Assembly: GCA_003151595.1 (NCBI GenBank) | Contig: PLXW01000128.1 | Coordinates: 1-13,934, forward strand | Reading direction: 5' to 3' | Length of the DNA stretch: 13,934 bases | DNA from: Myxococcales bacterium | GTDB lineage: Bacteria > Myxococcota > Polyangia > Polyangiales > Polyangiaceae | In this document: in pieces, positions 8,089-13,934 of the stretch | Position numbering within the stretch: position 1 is the stretch's first letter | Layout: every line of letters begins with the position of its first letter | Translations under genes and position numbers: made by a program | The notes under the pieces: model-generated | Databases searched by the model: none | What the model was told of the DNA's origin: nothing | What the model saw: only the letters and a program-made list of their open reading frames with translations

Positions 8089-8715
8089 CTAGGGCGTCGG
8101 TGCGGGCGGGGTCGTTCGGAGATCGCCGGTCGCGATTCGCCAGTGCCCGAGGATCGTCCAGGCATCGAGCGCGTCGTCCTCGGTCGGCGCAGGGCCCAGA
8201 TTGTGGAGCACGAGAGGGAGCCCTCGCGGGCCGATGCGATCGCTGACGAGCCCGATGTGCTCGGGGGTTCCGTTGTTGCGCAGCGACCACACGACGAGAT
8301 CGCCGGCCTCGAAGGCGCGCGGCGCGGCGGGGACGCGTTGAGCGTACGCGTCGAGCCAGACCGTGAGCGGACCGACGCGGCGATGATCGATGCTCGCATC
8401 GGCGCGGGTGACGTACCGAGCGTAGGCGCGCGGGCGCGCCAGGACGTCCTCGTGGACGCGAGCCTGGAGATCGATCCCCGCGACGCGCAGCGCGCGGACG
8501 ACGAGATCGGTGCAGACGCCGTGCCGCGGGTCGACGTCGCCGCCGGGGTACGCGAGGCGAACGTAGGCCGGATCGTAAGTCACACCGCGCGCGGCTTCTT
8601 GTCGTGCGCGCTCGACGACGCGGGTGACGAGAGGGGGCGCTTGCGACGAGGCGCCGTCGGCGCTCGCCACGGTGGTCGCGAGAACGAGCGCGAAGACGAG
8701 ACGAGCGCTGCGCAT
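8089..8715 (-). CDS. Secreted DUF1287 protein (NlpC/P60-like fold)
   Basis: A 208-residue exported protein. An N-terminal signal peptide (about 1-20, MRSARLVFALVLATTVASA) precedes a DUF1287 domain. Its signatures are YDPAYVRLAYPGGDV, GVCTDLVVRA with Cys68, VHEDV, DASIDHRRV, GDLVVWSL, EHIGLVSD with His153, VLHNLG and a final ILGHWRI. DUF1287 proteins are thought to share a papain-like/NlpC-P60 fold, so Cys68 and His153 are the likely catalytic pair and a cell-wall or periplasmic substrate is plausible, though not shown. ATG 8715 gives the signal peptide. There is no good Shine-Dalgarno sequence; instead a long inverted repeat ends two bases before the start codon. It is divergent from the V4R-like gene at 8879. 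Confidence 0.88.
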   Translation of the reverse strand: MRSARLVFALVLATTVASADGASSQAPPLVTRVVERARQEAARGVTYDPAYVRLAYPGGDVDPRHGVCTDLVVRALRVAGIDLQARVHEDVLARPRAYARYVTRADASIDHRRVGPLTVWLDAYAQRVPAAPRAFEAGDLVVWSLRNNGTPEHIGLVSDRIGPRGLPLVLHNLGPAPTEDDALDAWTILGHWRIATGDLRTTPPAPTP

Positions 8716-8716
8716 G

Positions 8717-8754
8717 GCGCTCAGACGTTCGGCGCGCGCGAACGATCTGAGCGC
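8717..8754. promoter_or_regulatory. Long inverted repeat abutting the DUF1287 start codon
   Basis: The left arm GCGCTCAGACGTTCG (8717-8731) and the right arm CGAACG-A-TCTGAGCGC (8739-8754) are complementary over 15 bases with a single bulged A. They are separated by the 7-base spacer GCGCGCG. In the DUF1287 mRNA this would fold into a hairpin ending one base before the ATG. It could equally be a double-stranded operator for a dimeric regulator in the divergent region. The dyad is directly visible; which role it has is not. Confidence 0.7.
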
Positions 8755-8865
8755 GCTTCACTCGTGCGAGCGAGGGGCGCGAGACGGGGGGGCTCGAAGC
8801 GAGCGCAGCCACATGCGCGAGTGGGGCGAGGGCACCCGCGTTCGCGCGAGCAGGCCGTCGTCGCC

Positions 8866-8871
8866 TAGACT
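8866..8871 (+). promoter_or_regulatory. Candidate -10 element with leaderless spacing, V4R-like gene
   Basis: TAGACT matches the TAnnnT form of a -10 hexamer and ends 7 bases before the ATG at 8879. Transcription would then start at or next to the start codon. No Shine-Dalgarno sequence precedes this ATG, which fits. There is no convincing -35; TTCGCG at 8841 is poor and 19 bp away. Confidence 0.35.
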
Positions 8872-8878
8872 GGACCCG

Positions 8879-9433
8879 ATGGCCCGCATCAAGGGCACCA
8901 ACCTCGTTCACACGCAGAGCTTCATCGATTCCGTTTTCGGCCTGGAGGGTTGGGCAAGCGTGGGCGCCGAGCTGCCGCGCGAGACGCGGCTCGCGCTCGA
9001 GTCGGTCGTGGCGGTGGGGTGGTATCCGGCGCGCCTCCATACGGACCTACTGCACGCGATCGATCGCGCGCTCGGGCCGAGCCATCCGGGCATCCTCGCG
9101 CGCGCAGGGGCCTACTCCGCCGAGTACGACGTGACGCGCATTCATCGGATCCTCTTTCGCGTGGCGAACCCTGGGGTCATCCTCGAGAAGACGTCGGAGA
9201 TCTGGGCACGCTTCTTCGACACGGGCACGTGGACCGTGGAGCGGCCAACGTCGACGACGACCGTCTCGACGCTGCGCGATTTCGAGATCGTCGACTCCTC
9301 GTACTGCGCGTACCTGTGCGGCTACTTCGTGCGGATGTTCGAGCTGATCGGCGCGGAGGACGTGCACCTCGCGCACCCGCTGTGTCGCGCACGCGGCGAC
9401 GACGTGTGCCGCTTCGATGGCTCGTGGCGGTAG
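8879..9433 (+). CDS. Small V4R-like (ligand-binding) protein, myxobacterial type
   Basis: A 184-residue soluble protein without a signal peptide. It starts MARIKGTNLVHTQSFIDSVFG, has a central GWYPARLHTDLLHAIDRALG and RVANPGVILEK, and ends CRARGDDVCRFDGSW. The final C-x3-G-x3-C (Cys169, Gly173, Cys177) followed by an aromatic strand is the mark of V4R/heme-NO-binding-like domains, which bind small ligands or metals and often feed into signalling. The overall length and WYP motif resemble stand-alone myxobacterial proteins of this kind. The family assignment is by pattern only, and no output domain is attached. It is divergent from DUF1287 and convergent with the lipoprotein pair; the regulatory partner is unknown. 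Confidence 0.6.
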   Translation: MARIKGTNLVHTQSFIDSVFGLEGWASVGAELPRETRLALESVVAVGWYPARLHTDLLHAIDRALGPSHPGILARAGAYSAEYDVTRIHRILFRVANPGVILEKTSEIWARFFDTGTWTVERPTSTTTVSTLRDFEIVDSSYCAYLCGYFVRMFELIGAEDVHLAHPLCRARGDDVCRFDGSWR

Positions 9434-9466
9434 CGCGTCAGGGCACGACGACGAAACGTTGCTCAG

Positions 9467-9910
9467 TCACCTGCCCACGGTGATCGTCCCGTTGAAATCC
9501 CCGTAGACGACGACTCCCCCCGCGGAGCTCACACTCCCGCTCCCCCGCCCCGCCGATGCCTCGGTCGGAACGTCAGCCAGGCCACCACATGCGCCGAGGT
9601 CGCACGCGCGCTGCTGGAGTCGGGCGGCCGTCGCGTGGTCGCGCTTCACCCGATCGCCGATCTCGTACATCACGCTCAACAGGTCGCAGGCGTCGCCGTT
9701 CGACCTCTTGTAGCAATCCCACCAGCACTCCGTCGGCTTGCCGGGCGCGCATGAATCGACCTTGGCATCGTCCGGAAGCACATAGGCATTCTGCGCGTAG
9801 GTGACGTTCTGCACGTACGAGTACCGAGACTCGGGGTGATAGTCAGGATGGTAAGTGCTCGCGCAGGCGGTCAACCCGAGCGCGGCGAGCATGGCGGGCC
9901 ATGAACGCAT
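9467..9910 (-). CDS. Cys-rich lipoprotein with YHPDYHP motif and a Sel1-like repeat
   Basis: A 147-residue lipoprotein. The signal is short (lipobox LTAC, Cys16) and the mature protein begins CASTYHPDYHPE, with the motif at 20-26, followed by YSYVQNVTYAQN. A central part (54-113) has seven cysteines. The segment ACDLLSVMYEIGDRVKRDH plus RACDLGACGGLADV reads as one or two Sel1/HcpA-type helical repeats, where paired cysteines form disulfides. The tail is Gly/Ser-rich and ends VVVYGDFNGTITVGR. ATG 9910 starts 7 bp after the stop of the upstream lipoprotein gene, so the two form an operon. The first 40 residues resemble those of that neighbour. The function is unknown; Sel1 repeats suggest protein contacts in the periplasm or at the outer membrane. 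Confidence 0.82.
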   Translation of the reverse strand: MRSWPAMLAALGLTACASTYHPDYHPESRYSYVQNVTYAQNAYVLPDDAKVDSCAPGKPTECWWDCYKRSNGDACDLLSVMYEIGDRVKRDHATAARLQQRACDLGACGGLADVPTEASAGRGSGSVSSAGGVVVYGDFNGTITVGR

Positions 9911-9917
9911 CGGACGA

Positions 9918-10184
9918 TCATGGATGCTCGAAGAAGCCGGGCGGCGGCTCTGCGGGCGGGGGTGGAGTCGCGAACGCCTGCGGCGCGGTCGTGGAGACGC
10001 CGGGGACGATGGTGACCGGCGATCTCTCCCCCGCGTTCGTCCCGTTGTTCACGACGACGGGGTAGCCGACGTTCTGAGAGAAATTGGTGACCGTCACCGG
10101 ATGGTATTCCGGGTGATAGGTGTCAGTGCAGGCGACGAGCACGATCGCCGCCGCGAAGACGGAGAACGAAACGACTGGGCGCAC
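9918..10184 (-). CDS. Small lipoprotein with YHPEYHP motif, Pro-rich C-terminus
   Basis: An 88-residue lipoprotein, first gene of the two-gene operon. The signal peptide ends at lipobox LVAC (Cys19) and the mature chain begins CTDTYHPEYHPVTVTNFSQNVGYP, of which the core YHPEYHP is at 23-29. The rest is a Val/Asn-rich stretch and a Pro-rich end (ATPPPPAEPPPGFFEHP). The start is GTG 10184, supported by a strong AAGGAGG ribosome-binding site 4 bases upstream and by the signal peptide. The motif and the following [FY]-x-QNV-x-Y are shared with the next gene. No enzymatic domain is seen; the His/Glu/Tyr-rich motif near the membrane anchor could bind metal, which is speculation. Confidence 0.8.
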   Translation of the reverse strand: MRPVVSFSVFAAAIVLVACTDTYHPEYHPVTVTNFSQNVGYPVVVNNGTNAGERSPVTIVPGVSTTAPQAFATPPPPAEPPPGFFEHP

Positions 10185-10188
10185 GGGG

Positions 10189-10214
10189 CCTCCTTCGACG
10201 GCGTTCGGGCCGTC
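10189..10214 (-). promoter_or_regulatory. Strong ribosome-binding site and small hairpin before the lipoprotein operon
   Basis: On the minus strand AAGGAGG (10195 to 10189) precedes the GTG at 10184 by four bases and decides that start. Immediately upstream, GACGGC (10197-10202) and GCCGTC (10209-10214) form a perfect 6-bp dyad with a six-base loop, which in the leader RNA would fold just ahead of the ribosome-binding site. The ribosome-binding site is firm; the hairpin could be chance in GC-rich DNA. Confidence 0.6.
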
Positions 10215-10244
10215 ACGTCGTTCAATTGCACTCTCCGGGCCGAG

Positions 10245-10260
10245 CGCTTCTCGCGAAGCG
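10245..10260. promoter_or_regulatory. Short perfect dyad upstream of the AgmX-like gene
   Basis: CGCTTC (10245-10250) and GAAGCG (10255-10260) are perfect inverted copies around TCGC, 26 bases before the ATG at 10287 in the 102-bp divergent region. It could be an operator for either transcript. No clear -35/-10 pair was found nearby. Confidence 0.25.
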
Positions 10261-10286
10261 GCACGTCGGTTGCTCGACGACGAAGC

Positions 10287-11123
10287 ATGCGTCGTTCGAT
10301 TCGCGTGAGCGTGAGCGTCATCGCGGTCGTGGCCTGTTTTTCGGGGCGCGCGCGCGCGGAGGTGACGAGCTCGACGCGCGACGCATCCAAACCGAGAGCG
10401 ACGCTCGCCGCGAAGGCGCGGGACACGAAGCCTCCGCCACGCGCGCCACCGAGCGACGCCGAGTCGCGGCGCCTGGAGCGCGAAGCCTTGAAGCGAGAGA
10501 TCGCGTCGTTCGGGATGGTGGCGCTCGTGAAGGCGGCGCCCACGCCGGCGACTCCTGCGACCGAGTGGGCTCGCGATGCGGCGGTGGCGTCGACGGTCGC
10601 GATGTGGAGAGGTGTCATCGACGACGCCATCGGAGCCGGCGGCCTACGACTCACGAGCACCGGAGACGGCGTGCCTCCCATGCGCGCGAGCTCGGGGATC
10701 GTGCGAACGATCGGCGCGGGCCGAGGAGTGGACGACGTGAACGCGTTCGCGCACCGCTCCCCGCAGCGCGAGTCGCACGACCCGCGCGCTCCCGAGCGCC
10801 GCGACGAGAGCGACGGCACCGGGAGACTCACGGTCGGCGACAAGGTCCAGCGGATCATCCGCGGCAACTTCGGACCGTTCGACATCTGCTACGAGCGCGG
10901 TCTCCGCGACGACGCGACGCTCGCGGGGCGGGTCACCGTGAAGCTCACCATCGACGGCGCGGGCGCGGTGGCGAGCGCCGTCGATGCCGGCTCCGATCTG
11001 CCGGACCAGAGCGTCGTGTCCTGCGTCGTCCGGAGCTTCGCGACACTGACGTTCCCGGCGACGGGAAAGACGATCACCGTCGTGTACCCCCTGGCGCTCC
11101 GGCCCAGGAGCGCCGGGAATTAG
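10287..11123 (+). CDS. Exported protein with AgmX/PglI C-terminal domain
   Basis: A 278-residue exported protein. The N-terminus is a signal sequence that can be read as type I (cleavage after ARA, residue 24) or as lipoprotein (VVAC, Cys17). A low-complexity Arg/Ala/Pro region follows. The C-terminal 95 residues form the domain found at the end of AgmX/PglI-type proteins: VQRIIRGNFGPFDICYERGL (Cys201), LAGRVTVKLTIDGAGAV, VVSCVVRSF (Cys246), LTFPATGKTITVVYPL. The two conserved cysteines and the FP-x-YP ending are intact. AgmX and PglI are linked to gliding motility in Myxococcus, but this domain is widespread in unrelated envelope proteins, and the long N-terminal modules of AgmX are missing. 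A role in motility therefore cannot be assumed. It is divergent from the lipoprotein pair, and the next gene follows 66 bp downstream. Confidence 0.8.
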   Translation: MRRSIRVSVSVIAVVACFSGRARAEVTSSTRDASKPRATLAAKARDTKPPPRAPPSDAESRRLEREALKREIASFGMVALVKAAPTPATPATEWARDAAVASTVAMWRGVIDDAIGAGGLRLTSTGDGVPPMRASSGIVRTIGAGRGVDDVNAFAHRSPQRESHDPRAPERRDESDGTGRLTVGDKVQRIIRGNFGPFDICYERGLRDDATLAGRVTVKLTIDGAGAVASAVDAGSDLPDQSVVSCVVRSFATLTFPATGKTITVVYPLALRPRSAGN

Positions 11124-11189
11124 CGCGTCGGGAAGAGCAAATTGGCCCGGTTGCGCTGAAGCTGTTACCGCCAAAGCATCGCCATTCGC

Positions 11190-13934
11190 ATGGCCATGCA
11201 CCCAAGCATCGCTCAGCTCGTCTCGGTCCTCGCGTCAGACGACGCGCGCGGGAGGCGGGCGTTTGCGTGGCGCGCGGCGACTGGTGCGCTCGTTCTGGCG
11301 ATGCTGGCCACGAGCTCGCGCGGCTCCGGCGTTCCACGTACGGCCGATCGATCCGTCGCGCTCGCTGCGGATCTGACCGCGCGCGGCCTGGCCTGCACCG
11401 AGGACGACATCGCCTGGCTCGACGGCGCGCGCGGGGTTCGCGGCGCGATGCTCGGCGGCGCGAAGGCGCTGGTCCGCGCCAGCGCGCACGGCGAGCCGGC
11501 GGATCTCTACCTCGTCGACGCGCGCCTCTCGCCCAACGGACGCCTGCTCGACGTCGGCGACGAGTGGAACGTCACGCGAACCACCGGCGTCGACGAGGGG
11601 CGCCCGCTCGCGCGCGGTCGCGTCGTCGCCTACGCCACGAGCGTCGACGGTATCGCCACCGGCGTGCACACGATCGATCTCACCGGGAAGTCCCCCTCGG
11701 AGTACGCCGACTTCACGCGCCTTCAGCGGTGGCAGACGACGATCACGAACCTTCAGCTCACGGGCCAGACGCGCGGCGTCGACCACGACGCCTACGCGCT
11801 CGATCCCGTCGCGAACAAGGTCGACATCGCGTGGAAGAGCGACGGCCTCCTCGACGTGCGCGCCGACGGCCGCGTGATCGTCATCGACGCGATGAAGCAA
11901 GAGGTCGTCGAAGGGGCCGGCTGGGTCCGCGCCGCGCCCGATCAGAAGGCGCGCCCCGGGAGCCTCGTCACCTGGGCGGTCGATCGCGTGCGCGGGATCG
12001 AGTGGTTCGGCGAAGAGAACATGCAGTACGTGAAGGCCATCGCCTTCACGGGGCTCGACTGGGTCCTTCGCACAAAGACGCGTCTCTTCGGCGACGACAG
12101 CGCGAAGGAGGTCGCCGAGGACATCGGCTCGCTCGACAACGGGCAGGCGCACGTGTCGTTCACCGATCCCGACATCGGGTGGCCGCCGCCGCCGATGAAG
12201 CCGATCGTCACGCCGCCGCTCCCGCGCGAAGGGGAATGGATCGCGCTCGACAACGATCCGTTCATCACGCCGAACCCGGGCGCGCCGACGGCGTTCGTCA
12301 CGTCGTTCGTCCGCGCCGACAAGACGCGACCGCAGACGCGCGTCTACGTGACCGTCTGGGATCCGCGCCAGATCGCGCTCCACATGCAGGCGGGCACCGT
12401 CGAGCCGGTGAGCGCGTCGGGCGAAGCGGGGCCGGGCGTCATCCCGCGCGCGCCCGAGGTGATCCGTCGCGTCGTGGCCGGCTTCAACGGCGGCTTCCAG
12501 GCGATCCACGGCGAGTACGGCATGCAGGCCGACGGCGTCCTCTACCTCCCGCCGAAGCCGTACGCCGCGACGGTCTTCGAGATGCGCGACGGCTCGACCG
12601 CCTTCGGCTCGTGGCCCGAGAAGAGCGACGTCCCCGACGAGGTGCTCTCGTATCGCCAGAACCTGACCGCGCTCGTCGAGCACGGCGAGTTCAATCCGTG
12701 GAAGCGCGAGTGGTGGGGCGGCACGCCGAAAGGGTGGAAGGACAACATCCACACCACGCGCTCGGGCATCTGCCTCACGAAGGAGAACTTCGTCGGCTAC
12801 TTCTACGGCGTCGACATCAGCGCCGACATCCTCGCCAACGCGATGCTCGTCGCGCGCTGCTCCTACGGCGTGCACCTCGACATGAACCCGGGCCTCGCCG
12901 GCTTCGAGTTCTACGACGTGCAACCTGCATCCACCTGGAAGCCATTGGGACGCAAGCTCCAGGAAGACTGGGAGTTCGAGGGACCCATCAAGGAGATCCC
13001 CGAGTTCGATTTTCGCGCGCGCCGCATGATCAAGGGAATGCGGCACATGAACTTCCCGCAGTACATCCAGCGCGATGGAAGAGACTTCTTCTATCTCACG
13101 CAGCGGCCGGTGCTTCCGGGCGCGGAGCTCGCGATCGGGCCCACGTCGCACCAAGCGGGCGAAGGCGAGTGGCGCGTGAAGGGGTTACCGCAGCACGGGT
13201 TCCCGTACGCGATCGCGATCGCGTCCCTGCGGCCTGACGCGGATCACGCGGAGATCAAAGTGCGCGCGCTGCGGGTCGATCCGCGCACGGTCGTCCCCGC
13301 GGGAAGCCAGGGCACGACCGAGGAGACACCGACGATCGTCTCGTTCGTGGCTCCGCGCGCCGCGAAGGCGGCGCTGCGGGCGTGGTTCGCGAGCGGCGTG
13401 TTCCTCATCGGCGCGCAGCCACCGTCAGCCGACGCGACGACGATCGCCGACGGCGTCCCCCTCCCCGCGCCAACGTCGAGCGCGGCGCGCGCCGCGGCGG
13501 GCGTTCAAGACGAAGACGGGATGCTCGACTGGGTGGAGCTGTCGCCCGAGGTGACGCCGAGCGCGACGACGGCGAAGGCGATGGATGCCCTCCTTGCCAA
13601 GGCGGGTTGCTCGAGTCGAATGCTCGTGATCGGCGACCCTCACGCGCTCCTCGGCGGCACGCTCGATCTCGCGACACAGCCGTTCGATGCGGCGATCGGA
13701 GCCACCGCGGCACGACTCGTTCGCGGCGCGGCGCCGGGGGCTCATCTGACGTTCGAGTCCACGCCCGTGGTCGCCTACGACGTGTGGCAAAAGCTCCAGA
13801 GTCAGCGCGTCCGCTACTTCCGTCGTCCTCCGAAGAAGGCCGCGCCCGCCGCAACCACCGCGATCCCGAGCTGGGCAGTTCCCACCTCCCCGACCGGCAC
13901 CGCCGACGCGCCGCCGACCGGAACCTCGACCCCG
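11190..13934 (+). CDS. Large phosphodiester glycosidase-like exported protein (3' end outside window)
   Basis: The frame is open without a stop from 11190 to the last base, giving 915 residues so far. The N-terminus has a hydrophobic segment at about 29-41 after a charged stretch, so it is a signal anchor or a long signal peptide. The middle matches the phosphodiester glycosidase (NAGPA-type) fold in pattern: VVAGFNGGF at 428-436, GEYGMQADGVLYLP, TTRSGIC at 522-528, and GVHLDMNPG at about 560-568, where typical members have LDGGGS. The N-terminal 400 and C-terminal 250 residues are not recognised; the visible end is Pro/Thr-rich (PTSPTGTADAPPTGTSTP). A TTA leucine codon occurs at 13185, rare in such DNA. 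Starts at 11190 and 11196 are both possible and neither has a clear ribosome-binding site. It probably acts on glycan or phosphodiester-linked sugars in the envelope, by inference. Confidence 0.75.
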   Translation, partial: MAMHPSIAQLVSVLASDDARGRRAFAWRAATGALVLAMLATSSRGSGVPRTADRSVALAADLTARGLACTEDDIAWLDGARGVRGAMLGGAKALVRASAHGEPADLYLVDARLSPNGRLLDVGDEWNVTRTTGVDEGRPLARGRVVAYATSVDGIATGVHTIDLTGKSPSEYADFTRLQRWQTTITNLQLTGQTRGVDHDAYALDPVANKVDIAWKSDGLLDVRADGRVIVIDAMKQEVVEGAGWVRAAPDQKARPGSLVTWAVDRVRGIEWFGEENMQYVKAIAFTGLDWVLRTKTRLFGDDSAKEVAEDIGSLDNGQAHVSFTDPDIGWPPPPMKPIVTPPLPREGEWIALDNDPFITPNPGAPTAFVTSFVRADKTRPQTRVYVTVWDPRQIALHMQAGTVEPVSASGEAGPGVIPRAPEVIRRVVAGFNGGFQAIHGEYGMQADGVLYLPPKPYAATVFEMRDGSTAFGSWPEKSDVPDEVLSYRQNLTALVEHGEFNPWKREWWGGTPKGWKDNIHTTRSGICLTKENFVGYFYGVDISADILANAMLVARCSYGVHLDMNPGLAGFEFYDVQPASTWKPLGRKLQEDWEFEGPIKEIPEFDFRARRMIKGMRHMNFPQYIQRDGRDFFYLTQRPVLPGAELAIGPTSHQAGEGEWRVKGLPQHGFPYAIAIASLRPDADHAEIKVRALRVDPRTVVPAGSQGTTEETPTIVSFVAPRAAKAALRAWFASGVFLIGAQPPSADATTIADGVPLPAPTSSAARAAAGVQDEDGMLDWVELSPEVTPSATTAKAMDALLAKAGCSSRMLVIGDPHALLGGTLDLATQPFDAAIGATAARLVRGAAPGAHLTFESTPVVAYDVWQKLQSQRVRYFRRPPKKAAPAATTAIPSWAVPTSPTGTADAPPTGTSTP

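Noticed and set aside
10185..10286. Sigma-54 promoter (TGGCAC-N5-TTGC) in the divergent region
   Set aside because: The GG and GC elements at correct spacing are not present.
11235..13154. A 639-codon open frame on the minus strand opposite the phosphodiester glycosidase-like gene
   Set aside because: It lies entirely antisense to a gene with recognisable motifs, is Arg/Ala/Val-biased without domain signals, and is the expected by-product of high third-position GC.
10226..13237. A 1003-codon plus-strand frame covering the AgmX-like gene and the glycosidase-like gene
   Set aside because: The protein is almost wholly Arg/Pro/Ala low complexity and is out of frame with two genes that have clear motifs and export signals.
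1..13934. CRISPR array, tRNA, rRNA, insertion sequence or prophage
   Set aside because: No regularly spaced repeats, no space for tRNA-like folds between genes, and no transposase, integrase or phage motifs were seen.

Overview
GC-rich bacterial chromosomal DNA, tightly packed with genes, with no mobile element, tRNA, rRNA or CRISPR visible. The gene content suggests a myxobacterium (Myxococcota, perhaps the Polyangia side). The main pointers are an AgmX/PglI-type C-terminal domain, a small V4R-like protein ending in C-x7-C, several lipoproteins, and strong G/C third-position bias. This taxonomic reading is an inference from families and composition, not a database match.

Region 1 (1-4890, all + strand) is core metabolism. 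It holds the 3' end of dihydroorotase (pyrC), overlapping the small subunit of carbamoyl-phosphate synthase (carA) by a GTGA junction. A DUF885 metallopeptidase-like lipoprotein follows, then rimO, which has its own good promoter candidate. pyrC and carA supply early steps of pyrimidine synthesis; carB is not in the window.

Region 2 (4891-8081) is a run of short one- and two-gene units on alternating strands: a SAM-dependent methyltransferase (-), a small membrane protein (+), a four-helix membrane protein (-) downstream of a glutathione S-transferase-like protein (-), and an ArsN2-like GNAT acetyltransferase (+). The start of the four-helix gene carries a 17-bp tandem duplication that creates a five-codon upstream frame.

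Region 3 (8089-13934) is mostly envelope or exported proteins. It has a secreted DUF1287 protein whose start codon abuts a long inverted repeat, a V4R-like protein divergent from it, and two tandem small lipoproteins. Both lipoproteins carry a YHP-[DE]-YHP motif right after the lipidated cysteine. Divergent from them are an exported AgmX/PglI C-terminal-domain protein and a large phosphodiester-glycosidase-like protein that runs off the window.

There is no stretch over 300 bases without a gene. The largest gap is 163 bp (8716-8878), which holds the inverted repeat and a likely promoter. The most interesting candidate for something undescribed is the lipoprotein pair and its divergent neighbour. 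No complete known defence or mobile system is visible.
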